Source of the DNA: Pacificoceanicola onchidii
Lineage (GTDB): Bacteria > Pseudomonadota > Alphaproteobacteria > Rhodobacterales > Rhodobacteraceae
DNA length: 64,000 nucleotides
Direction of reading: 5' to 3'
NCBI RefSeq assembly: GCF_004804335.1
Contig: NZ_SRXY01000002.1
Coordinates: forward strand, 507,306-571,305
The notes below the pieces were generated by a model. It was given only the letters and a program-made list of their open reading frames with translations. It did no database searches and was not told where the DNA came from. Both the position numbers and the translations under genes were made by a program. The first letter of the stretch is position 1; the number at the start of each line of letters is the position of its first letter. Positions 43,393 to 50,896 of the stretch are shown here, piece after piece.

Positions 43393-45317
43393 GAGGTTTC
43401 CTTCGCAGTCTGCGGCATGTTCCGCGCCGCGCGGATGTCCCAGGCGATCAGAGCCGCGCCGATGGCCACGGCGGGCAGATGGATGGCCAAAGACGGGGCC
43501 AGCATGGTGAAGGCAATGGCAAACCGCGCCAGGATCTCCGGTACCGTCAGCTTGCGCCGGTCATAGCCCGACAGGGCCGAGGAGAAGAGCCAGATGCAAA
43601 AACAGGTCCGCGCCACGATCCAGAGGAACGGCAGCAGGCTGAATTCCTCGATGATCAGGATTGTCGGGTAGAAGGCAAAGACAAAGGGAATGATGAACTT
43701 CGCCATGCCAAGCCGGAACGACATGAAGGCGGTCATCAGAGGGTTTGCCCCGGCGATTGGCGCCGCCGCATAAGCCGCGATGGCCACTGGCGGCGTCAGG
43801 GATGAGGCCACGCCATAGTAGAAGACAAACATATGCGCGGTCAGCATCGACACGCCCAGTTGCTGGATCGCGGGGCCCATCACGAGGATGATGATCAGAT
43901 AGGCCGGGAGCGTCGGCATCCCCATACCCAGCACCAGCGCTCCGATCATCGCCACCAGCAGCGCGGAAAACAGGCTCTCGCCACGGACCGTCGCGATGAC
44001 ATTGGCCAGCTTCAGTCCAAGCCCTGTGGAATCCAGCGCGCCGACCAGAATGCCAATGGCGGCAATTGCGATCAGAAGCGTTGCGCCCGATTGCGATCCT
44101 TTGAGGAACGAGCGCCACAGGCGCAAGGGATCAGCCCGCACATCCGGGTTGATCACTGACAGAACCAGCAGCACGATCACCGCGTAAAAGCCCGCCGCAG
44201 AGGTCGAGAACCCGGCCACAAGCGATCCGATGATCGTCAGGATAGGCCCGAGGAAGAGCACCGAGTTGACCAGATCAGTCCGGGTGATCCGATCATCAAC
44301 CGACATCGGCTGCACCTCGATCCCCTGGCGGCGCGCTTCGACCGTCACGGCGGCAAACAGGCTGAAGTAGTAGAACAGCGCCGGGAACAGGGCCGCGACG
44401 ATGATGTTGAGATAGCCGACCCCGGTCAGGTCCGCCATGACAAGCGCCGCGGCGCCCATGATCGGCGGCATGATCTGCCCGCCCGAGGAGGCTGTGGCCT
44501 CGATCCCGGCGGCAAAGGTCGGGGAGAAGCCGCGTTTCTTGATCATCGGGATGGTGAAAGTGCCGGTGCCGACGATATTGGCAACGGTTGAGCCGGACAT
44601 GGTGCCGAACATGGAGGAGGCCAGAATGGCCGCGTGTGCAGGCCCGCCCCGCGTGCGACGCGTCGCCAGAAAGGCGAATTTCAACAGCGTGTCGCCCGCG
44701 CCGGTGCCTTCCAGAAGCACGCCGAAGACGATGAAGATAAACACGGTGGACAGAACGATATTGGTGATCGAGCCAAACACGCCCTTGTTCGTGTTGTACC
44801 AGAGCGATTCCGCAACCTCTTTCAACGAAAAGCCGGAATGCGCCATGATCCCCGGCAGGTCCTGACCATAGAGCAGGTAGAGCACGCCAAAGGCCCCGAC
44901 CCCGAACAGCCCCCAGCCCCAGAGCCTGCGGCACAGTTCGAGAAAGACCACGAGACCGGCCAGTGCGGGCCATGCGTCCGCCTGCGTGACATCGTAGAGC
45001 GCCGTCTCCATCTGCGTCTGGACAAAGAAGAATGACCAGATTGCCCAAAGCCCGGCCACCAGCATCACGCCGTCCAGCGCAAGATGCAGGCTTGCCTTTG
45101 TGCCGAGGACCGCACCGGACGCCTCGCGCCGGGCGCGCGATGCGGCAATGCCCGCCACCAGCGCCAGCGCAAAGCCCGCCGCGCGGTGGAACTTCGGTTC
45201 AACCAGCCCGATGCCGGAGCTGTAGAGGGCGATTATGCCCAGCATGAAACATGCAAGTGCCGAGAACAGCAGGTACAGCCTGCCAATCCCGCCAGACGGG
45301 TTTGCCTCTGCGGTCAT
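43389..45317 (-). CDS. TRAP transporter fused permease (DctQ-DctM, 4TM/12TM type)
   Basis: 642 residues: a DctQ-like 4-helix part (1-190) fused to a DctM-like part (about 190-640; GSTVANIVGTGTFTIPMIKKRGFSPTFAAGIEA type core and GMGMPTLPAYL). Such fusions go with TAXI binding proteins, and one is encoded 66 bp upstream. ATG at 45317 directly follows a GTG in frame. Confidence 0.92.
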   Translation of the reverse strand: MTAEANPSGGIGRLYLLFSALACFMLGIIALYSSGIGLVEPKFHRAAGFALALVAGIAASRARREASGAVLGTKASLHLALDGVMLVAGLWAIWSFFFVQTQMETALYDVTQADAWPALAGLVVFLELCRRLWGWGLFGVGAFGVLYLLYGQDLPGIMAHSGFSLKEVAESLWYNTNKGVFGSITNIVLSTVFIFIVFGVLLEGTGAGDTLLKFAFLATRRTRGGPAHAAILASSMFGTMSGSTVANIVGTGTFTIPMIKKRGFSPTFAAGIEATASSGGQIMPPIMGAAALVMADLTGVGYLNIIVAALFPALFYYFSLFAAVTVEARRQGIEVQPMSVDDRITRTDLVNSVLFLGPILTIIGSLVAGFSTSAAGFYAVIVLLVLSVINPDVRADPLRLWRSFLKGSQSGATLLIAIAAIGILVGALDSTGLGLKLANVIATVRGESLFSALLVAMIGALVLGMGMPTLPAYLIIILVMGPAIQQLGVSMLTAHMFVFYYGVASSLTPPVAIAAYAAAPIAGANPLMTAFMSFRLGMAKFIIPFVFAFYPTILIIEEFSLLPFLWIVARTCFCIWLFSSALSGYDRRKLTVPEILARFAIAFTMLAPSLAIHLPAVAIGAALIAWDIRAARNMPQTAKETS

Positions 45318-45383
45318 CACGGTAGCCTTGTTTGACGGTCAGCATGAGGGAGGACAACCGGGGCAGCCCTCCCGCAGGATCGG

Positions 45384-46391
45384 TTACGGGCGCAGCGCAT
45401 CGGGGATCGCGATCCCCGCTTCGTCATAATAGCGCACAGCGCCGGGATGGAGCGGCACATTCACCGATGTAAAGGCGCTCTCAGCCGTGACATCCTTGAG
45501 GAAAAATGCGGTGGCATGCACCTCGTCGAGATTGTCCCAAAACGCCTTGGTCGCCGCATAGACAACATCCTCATCCACCCCGGTATGGGTGCCGACAAAC
45601 TGCGTGAAGCCCAGCGCGGTGATCTCTCCCCCGGTCAGCTGCCCCTTGTAGACGCCGCCGTCAAACTGCAGCATGCCGCGCCCCGGACGCCCGAACAGCG
45701 CCTGCATCTCTTCCGAGCTGACAACCGCTTCAGGAATGGACAGGATGCGGAACTCGCCCGACAGTCCGAATTGCTCGATCTTGGACGAGCCGATCTCGGC
45801 CGGGCGCACCATCATGTCGATTTTCTTGTCCGCAAGCGCGGCGTACCCCTCGCCCCAGCTCAGACGCACGGCCTCGTAATCCTTGCCCGCCTCATAGCCA
45901 GTGATGATCTTGATCAGCGCCTCGGAGGTGGCCGAGGCGGACCCGGCAGGAGGGCCGGTGAAGATGGTCTTACCCTTCAGGTCTTCCCAGTTTTCGATGC
46001 CGGAACCGGCAAGCGTCACCGGATGATAGGCCCCCGCCTTGAACCCGAGGATCGCGCGCAGCTGACCGGCGGCCTCCGCCGCGTCGCCAACCTTTTCATA
46101 CATGCGCTTCTGGCCCTTCATCAGGTTGACCAGCGACGGCACCGTCGAGAAAAAGTCAATCTCCTGTCGCCCGCCTTTCAGCATGGATTTCGTCAGCGTC
46201 TGACCGGCATTCACCTGGATCTCCACATCCGCCTTGCCGGCCTGATTGGCGAAGGTCACAAACATCGTGTGGACCGGATCGCCCACACCGGCGGTCTCCC
46301 CCTTGAAGATTTGCGCCGTTGCCGCAGCCGGGACCAAGGCCGCAGACGCCACCACCGCCGCCGCAGCCGTGATTTTCCTGAAGTTGTACAT
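45384..46391 (-). CDS. TAXI family TRAP transporter solute-binding protein
   Basis: 335 residues with a Sec signal (TAAAAVVASAALVPAAATAQ) and a TAXI-type fold (KGETAGVGDPVHTMFVTFAN, WEDLKGKTIFTGPPAGSAS). The ATG at 46391 follows AGGGAGGACACC; the frame to 46451 runs into the divergent control region. It heads the operon TAXI protein, fused TRAP permease, sulfatase. Ligand unknown, possibly an organosulfate. Confidence 0.9.
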   Translation of the reverse strand: MYNFRKITAAAAVVASAALVPAAATAQIFKGETAGVGDPVHTMFVTFANQAGKADVEIQVNAGQTLTKSMLKGGRQEIDFFSTVPSLVNLMKGQKRMYEKVGDAAEAAGQLRAILGFKAGAYHPVTLAGSGIENWEDLKGKTIFTGPPAGSASATSEALIKIITGYEAGKDYEAVRLSWGEGYAALADKKIDMMVRPAEIGSSKIEQFGLSGEFRILSIPEAVVSSEEMQALFGRPGRGMLQFDGGVYKGQLTGGEITALGFTQFVGTHTGVDEDVVYAATKAFWDNLDEVHATAFFLKDVTAESAFTSVNVPLHPGAVRYYDEAGIAIPDALRP

Positions 46392-46439
46392 GGTGTCCTC
46401 CCTGACATTTGCAGAGAACATTAGCAGCGGAGTTATATT

Positions 46440-46481
46440 TATAGTAATCAAACATGCAGGCCATTACATAACGAATTGCTA
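46440..46481. promoter_or_regulatory. Divergent LysR control region
   Basis: The 89-bp AT-rich gap between the TAXI gene and the LysR gene holds ATAGTAAT near 46440 and ATTGCTAT at the LysR start, reverse complements in 7 of 8 positions, and a GTAAT/ATTAC pair inside. This is the kind of dyad LysR regulators bind, but I cannot pin the exact site. Confidence 0.35.
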
Positions 46482-47374
46482 TGAAACTTGACCCAAAGCA
46501 CCTCGCGCAACTCTCGGTCATCGTGGAGGCCGGATCGTTTCAGACGGCGGCGGATCGCATCGGCCTGACCCAGCCTGCCCTGAGCCGCAACATGAAGGCG
46601 CTGGAGGCGCGGCTCGGGGCTACGCTGTTCAACCGCGATGGCCGCAAATCCGTGCCCAACGCGCTCGGCCTGCGCCTTGCCCGCAATGGGCAGGCCATTC
46701 GCCTCGCCGAAGAACAGGCCAGCATTCTGGCCGATCAGTCTTCGCAAGGCGCAGTGGGAGAGTTGCGCATCGGCGCGCCGCCCATCGTGGCGGGCCGCTT
46801 TCTCAGCACCGCCCTTGCCGGGTTCATCCGCGAGAACCCCAATTGCGTTGTCGAAATGCGCACCGGGCTGGTGCACGAGTTGCGCAGCATGTTGGAGCGC
46901 GGGCAGGTCGATGTGGTCCTCGGTCCGCAAAGCCTCGCTGACCCATCCGATGGTCTGGATTTCGAGCCGCTCATTGATGACCGCGTCGGCATCCTGTGCC
47001 GCACCGGACACCCGTTGACCACGCGCAAACAGATCATGCCCTCGGACCTTGAGGCGCAGGTCTGGCTGGTGCATTCGCGCGGCAGCCTGCTGCGCCAGCA
47101 AACCGAAGCGGCCATGACCGCCTCCGGGATCAAATCCATGCATATCGTCTGCGAGACCGACTCCATTCGCTCCGTGCTGGAAATCGTGGGCGAGACCGAT
47201 CTGATCACGACCATGCCGCGCGCCACCACCGGCTCATACCTTGAGGACCGGCTGGTCTTTCTCGACTTCGATCACCCGCAGTTCCATCGCCCGCTCGGCG
47301 CAATCCGTCCGACAAAATCACCGGCCAATCCGATGGTGAACAGGTTCCTGTCCACGCTGTCGCAGGACCTCTGA
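46481..47374 (+). CDS. LysR family transcriptional regulator
   Basis: 297 residues: N-terminal helix-turn-helix (1-60, FQTAADRIGLTQPALSRNMKALE) and a two-lobed periplasmic-binding-protein-like effector domain (90-295). Divergent from the TAXI/TRAP/sulfatase operon, which it probably activates in response to the transported compound. Confidence 0.9.
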   Translation: MKLDPKHLAQLSVIVEAGSFQTAADRIGLTQPALSRNMKALEARLGATLFNRDGRKSVPNALGLRLARNGQAIRLAEEQASILADQSSQGAVGELRIGAPPIVAGRFLSTALAGFIRENPNCVVEMRTGLVHELRSMLERGQVDVVLGPQSLADPSDGLDFEPLIDDRVGILCRTGHPLTTRKQIMPSDLEAQVWLVHSRGSLLRQQTEAAMTASGIKSMHIVCETDSIRSVLEIVGETDLITTMPRATTGSYLEDRLVFLDFDHPQFHRPLGAIRPTKSPANPMVNRFLSTLSQDL

Positions 47375-47388
47375 GAGCCCGCGCCCCG

Positions 47389-47844
47389 TCACACGGTCGA
47401 CTTGGCCACGTCCAGGATCAGCATGGTGGAGGTTTCCGCCACGCTCGGGATCGCCTTCAACTCCTTGAGCACGAAGTCCCGCAGCGCCTCCACATCCCGC
47501 GTCTGCACCTTCAGCACGTAGTCGAGATCACCGGTGACCAGCAGGCATTCCGTGATCTGGGGCAGGCGCTGCACGGCGGACATGAAGGCGTCTATGTCTG
47601 CGGGTGCCTGCTGGGAAAGGCGGACCTGCACCATGACACTGATGCTCTGCCCCATGGCCGCCGGGTTGATCCGGGCGCCGTAACCCATGATCACCCCCTC
47701 TTCCTCCAGCCGTTTCACCCTCCGGCTGCAAGGTGTCGGCGACAAACCGATGCGATCCGCCAGTTCAAGGTTCGATATCCGACCTTCCCTGGCGAGAACC
47801 GCGACGATCTTCCTGTCGGTACCATCCAGAACGACGTTAGTCAT
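47389..47844 (-). CDS. Lrp/AsnC family transcriptional regulator
   Basis: 151 residues with helix-turn-helix (LELADRIGLSPTPCSRRVKRLEEEG) and RAM domain. Start at 47844 follows AAGGTGGGG; the frame three codons longer would begin with GTG inside that ribosome site. Divergent from leucine dehydrogenase, whose expression it likely couples to branched-chain amino acid supply. It is a paralog of the bkd-linked regulator at 17.2 kb, not a copy. Confidence 0.88.
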   Translation of the reverse strand: MTNVVLDGTDRKIVAVLAREGRISNLELADRIGLSPTPCSRRVKRLEEEGVIMGYGARINPAAMGQSISVMVQVRLSQQAPADIDAFMSAVQRLPQITECLLVTGDLDYVLKVQTRDVEALRDFVLKELKAIPSVAETSTMLILDVAKSTV

Positions 47845-47883
47845 TTTCCCCACCTTAACTCGAAAAATTAGAGACTCTCATTC

Positions 47884-47918
47884 AACATTGATCCCCAAAC
47901 GGATCAGAAAGCAATGTT
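47884..47918. promoter_or_regulatory. Nested dyad upstream of leucine dehydrogenase
   Basis: AACATTG (47884-47890) pairs with CAATGTT (47912-47918), and inside it TGATCC (47889-47894) pairs with GGATCA (47901-47906). It lies between the divergent Lrp and dehydrogenase genes and is the best candidate for the regulator's binding site. Confidence 0.5.
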
Positions 47919-47969
47919 TCACCCGCAAAAAGACCGTACCCTGCCTCAAGGTCAAACAGGAGGTAGACC

Positions 47970-49007
47970 ATGCTTTTCGATCACCCCGATTTCGACGACC
48001 ACGAACAGGTCATTTTCTGCAGCGACCCGTCGGTCGGCCTGAAAGCCATCATCGCCGTGCATTCCACCGCGCTCGGGCCAGCGGCGGGTGGTTGCCGGAT
48101 GCACCCCTATGCCTCCGATGCCGAGGCCCTGACGGATGTGCTGCGCCTGTCGAGAGGCATGACCTACAAAAGCGCGGTCGCGGGCCTGCCTCTGGGCGGC
48201 GGGAAATGCGTGATCATTGCCGATCCGACCAATCCCCAAAAGCCGGAGATTCTGCGCGCCTTTGCCGCCCATGTGCAATCATTGGCCGGGCGCTACTGGA
48301 CGGCGATTGACATCGGTGTTGGCCCCGAAGACGCGGACATTATGGCAGAGCGCTGCGACTACATCTTTTGCCGCGCCTCGCAGTATAAGCCGGGGTTCAA
48401 CCCCTCCAACTTCACCGCGCTTGGCGGGTTTGTCGGCATCAAGGCCGTGGCCGAAGCCTCGCTTGGCCGGGCTGATCTGCAAGGTCTGCGCGTGGCCGTT
48501 CAGGGGCTTGGCGCGACCGGGTTCGCCCTGTCCCGCCACCTGCACGAGGCCGGAGCCAAGCTGGTGGTGGCAGATGTGCGCAGCGATGTTGTGGACCGCG
48601 CCGTGGCGGAGTTCGGGGCAACCGCAATGGCACCGGACCGCATCCATTCGGCGGACGTGGATGTGTTTGCCCCCTGCGCGCTCGGGGCCGGGATGAACGA
48701 TCAGACCATTCCGGAGATCAAGGCCAAGGCCATCTGCGGCTTGGCCAACAACCAACTGGCCGAGAATCGTCACGGCGAGATGCTGCGGCAGGCTGGCATC
48801 GCCTATGTGCCAGACTACGTGGTGAACGCAGGCGGGATCATCGGTGCGGCCACGGTGATCTTCTCCGAGCCGTCGCGCGCGGCGTCCGTCAAACAGATCG
48901 AAGGTCTCAAGGAGACCATCAAGGACATCCTCAACCGCGCGGCGTTTGAGCAAAAGCCAAGCTCCGAGATCGCCGACGCCATGGCGCTTGAGCGGGTCAC
49001 GTCATAA
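47970..49007 (+). CDS. ldh: Leucine dehydrogenase (Glu/Leu/Phe/Val dehydrogenase family)
   Basis: 345 residues, the length of leucine dehydrogenases. The catalytic Lys lies in PLGGGKCVI, the first glycine motif (ALGPAAGGCRM) and the NAD-binding VAVQGLGATGFAL are intact. It deaminates L-leucine, valine and isoleucine to the 2-oxoacids that the BCKDH complex at 10-17 kb oxidises. Start follows AGGAGGT. Phenylalanine specificity cannot be fully excluded. Confidence 0.88.
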   Translation: MLFDHPDFDDHEQVIFCSDPSVGLKAIIAVHSTALGPAAGGCRMHPYASDAEALTDVLRLSRGMTYKSAVAGLPLGGGKCVIIADPTNPQKPEILRAFAAHVQSLAGRYWTAIDIGVGPEDADIMAERCDYIFCRASQYKPGFNPSNFTALGGFVGIKAVAEASLGRADLQGLRVAVQGLGATGFALSRHLHEAGAKLVVADVRSDVVDRAVAEFGATAMAPDRIHSADVDVFAPCALGAGMNDQTIPEIKAKAICGLANNQLAENRHGEMLRQAGIAYVPDYVVNAGGIIGAATVIFSEPSRAASVKQIEGLKETIKDILNRAAFEQKPSSEIADAMALERVTS

Positions 49008-49019
49008 GGGAGCAAACCC

Positions 49020-49340
49020 ATGCCGGCCTATGTTGTCTCGATGATGACCATTCACGATGCGGAAACTTACCGGCAATACACGGACCGGACGCCGCCCATC
49101 GTCAAAAAATACGGCGGCCGGTTCCTGACCCGGGGCGAGCCCTTCACCTGCGTGGAAGGGCAGCCCTTTGACGGACGTCTGGTGATCCTTGAATTTCCGT
49201 CGAAGGCGGATGTCGAGGCCTGGTTCAGGGATCCGGAGTATCAGGAGGCCATGGCCTTTCGCCATGCGGCCTCGACAATGACCCACCTGCTGCTGCAGGA
49301 AGGGGGTGACAACACCGAAAACCCGGACCCGAAACTCTGA
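49020..49340 (+). CDS. DUF1330 domain-containing protein
   Basis: 106 residues with the dimeric ferredoxin-like DUF1330 pattern (YRQYTDRTPPIVKKYGGRFLTRGEP, then VILEFPSKADVEAWFRDPEYQ). Function of the family is unknown. It begins 12 bp after leucine dehydrogenase and its stop overlaps the next start (TGATG), so it is within the operon. Confidence 0.8.
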   Translation: MPAYVVSMMTIHDAETYRQYTDRTPPIVKKYGGRFLTRGEPFTCVEGQPFDGRLVILEFPSKADVEAWFRDPEYQEAMAFRHAASTMTHLLLQEGGDNTENPDPKL

Positions 49341-50314
49341 TGGCACAGGCAATTGTACTCCGCACATACGGCAGCTCGGAGGTTCTGACCTGCGAGTCCA
49401 TCGACGTCGGCACGCCCGAACCCGGCGCGCTGCGCATCCGGCAAACCGGCATTGGCGTCAATTTCCACGACGTCTACGTCCGCTCCGGCCTGTACAAAAC
49501 GCTTGCCCTGCCCGGCATTCCCGGATGCGAGGCGGTTGGCGTGGTCGAAGCGGTTGGGGATGGCGTCGAGGGGATCGCTGTCGGGGACCGCGTGGCCTAT
49601 GTCACCGGGCAATACGGCGCCTATGCTTCGCACAGGGTGCTGCCTGCCGCATTGGCCGTACCCCTGCCCGACGCCGTTTCGGACGAGACCGCCGCGTCGA
49701 ACCTGCTGCGCGCCATGACGGTGGAAATGCTCACCGGGCCGGTTTGCACCATCTCCTCGGGCATGACCGTCCTTGTCCACGCGGCAGCGGGCGGCGTGGG
49801 GCGGATGCTGTGTCAGGCTCTGGCAGGTCTCGGCGCGACGGTGATCGGCACCGTCGGCTCGCAGAAAAAGGCCGAAATCGCCAAGGCCAGCGGCTGCGCC
49901 CATACGATCCTCTACCGCGAGGTCGATTTCACCAAGGCCGTGTCCAAGATCACCGGCGGGCAAGGCGTGGATGTGGTCTACGATTCCGTGGGCGCGGACA
50001 CCTTTGCCGGGTCCATCGAGGCGCTGGCGTTTTGCGGACATCTGGTGAACTTCGGCCAGTCCTCCGGCCCGATTGATCCGATCCTGATGAGCACGCTTGC
50101 CACCAAGTCCCTGACCATCTCCCGGCCGATCCTCTTCCATTACCTGCGCGATCCCGCTCAGTATCAGGCCATGGCAGGCAAAGCCCTTGCGAAATTCGCC
50201 TCCGGTCAGCTTCAGGCCCCCGCCCCTACGCCAATTCCGCTTGAAGAGGCGGCCCGGGCGCATGACATTCTGGAAAGCATGACAGGCGGCGGCTCGCTCA
50301 TCCTGATCCCCTGA
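49340..50314 (+). CDS. NADPH:quinone reductase (zinc-independent MDR family)
   Basis: 324 residues of the medium-chain dehydrogenase fold: GIGVNFHDVYVRSGLYK, GCEAVGVVEAVGDGV, then the NADPH site VHAAAGGVGRMLCQAL. Lacks the zinc ligands of alcohol dehydrogenases. It may reduce quinones or an enone; its link to the leucine dehydrogenase operon is unexplained. Confidence 0.87.
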   Translation: MAQAIVLRTYGSSEVLTCESIDVGTPEPGALRIRQTGIGVNFHDVYVRSGLYKTLALPGIPGCEAVGVVEAVGDGVEGIAVGDRVAYVTGQYGAYASHRVLPAALAVPLPDAVSDETAASNLLRAMTVEMLTGPVCTISSGMTVLVHAAAGGVGRMLCQALAGLGATVIGTVGSQKKAEIAKASGCAHTILYREVDFTKAVSKITGGQGVDVVYDSVGADTFAGSIEALAFCGHLVNFGQSSGPIDPILMSTLATKSLTISRPILFHYLRDPAQYQAMAGKALAKFASGQLQAPAPTPIPLEEAARAHDILESMTGGGSLILIP

Positions 50315-50359
50315 TCCTTATGGCTGGGCGGGCCTTTTGAATGGAAAGGAAAAAAGCCC

Positions 50360-50767
50360 ATGTCCGTTGTCCCCCTCGTGACCGATGCCGAAGCCGAGGC
50401 AAACCCGGCGATCAAGGCGGTGTTTGACGACATCCGCGAAACCCGCGGCTCCGATTTCGTCAACAACATCTGGCGCGCGCTGGCAGCGGATCCCGCCGGG
50501 CTGAAACGCACCTGGGAGAGCGTGAAGTCCCTGATGGCGACCCCCGGCGCGCTCGACCCAAAGACCCGCGAGATGATCTATATCGCTGTCTCCGTCGCCA
50601 ACAATTGCGAATACTGCGTGCATTCTCACACCGCCGCCGCCCAGGCCAAAGGCATGACGCCCGAGGAACATGGCGAGCTTTTGCAGATCATCGCGCTGGC
50701 CGCCAGCACCAACCATCTGGCCACCGCTTTGCAAGTGCCAACAGATCCCGAGTTTCAGGCCGAATAG
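50360..50767 (+). CDS. Carboxymuconolactone decarboxylase/AhpD-like protein
   Basis: 135 residues, all helical. The NNCEYCVHSHTAAA segment has the C-x-x-C and His of AhpD-type redox-active proteins. Such proteins act as disulfide reductases or peroxidases. The 45-bp gap and same direction suggest co-transcription with the quinone reductase. Confidence 0.8.
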   Translation: MSVVPLVTDAEAEANPAIKAVFDDIRETRGSDFVNNIWRALAADPAGLKRTWESVKSLMATPGALDPKTREMIYIAVSVANNCEYCVHSHTAAAQAKGMTPEEHGELLQIIALAASTNHLATALQVPTDPEFQAE

Positions 50768-50896
50768 GCGCGTGCCGCCCATCCCCGGTTTTGCAAATCC
50801 CGAAAGGCGTTTTCGAAAAACAGAAATAGCGCTGGAAGCGGTTGCCAACACGGGGATATTTTTCCCCAGTGGAGCGCAGTTGATCCGGAGGCACGC

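Noticed and set aside
41920-43566. A 548-codon antisense frame across the sulfatase
   Set aside because: Arg/His-rich shadow; the opposite strand carries the sulfatase signature.
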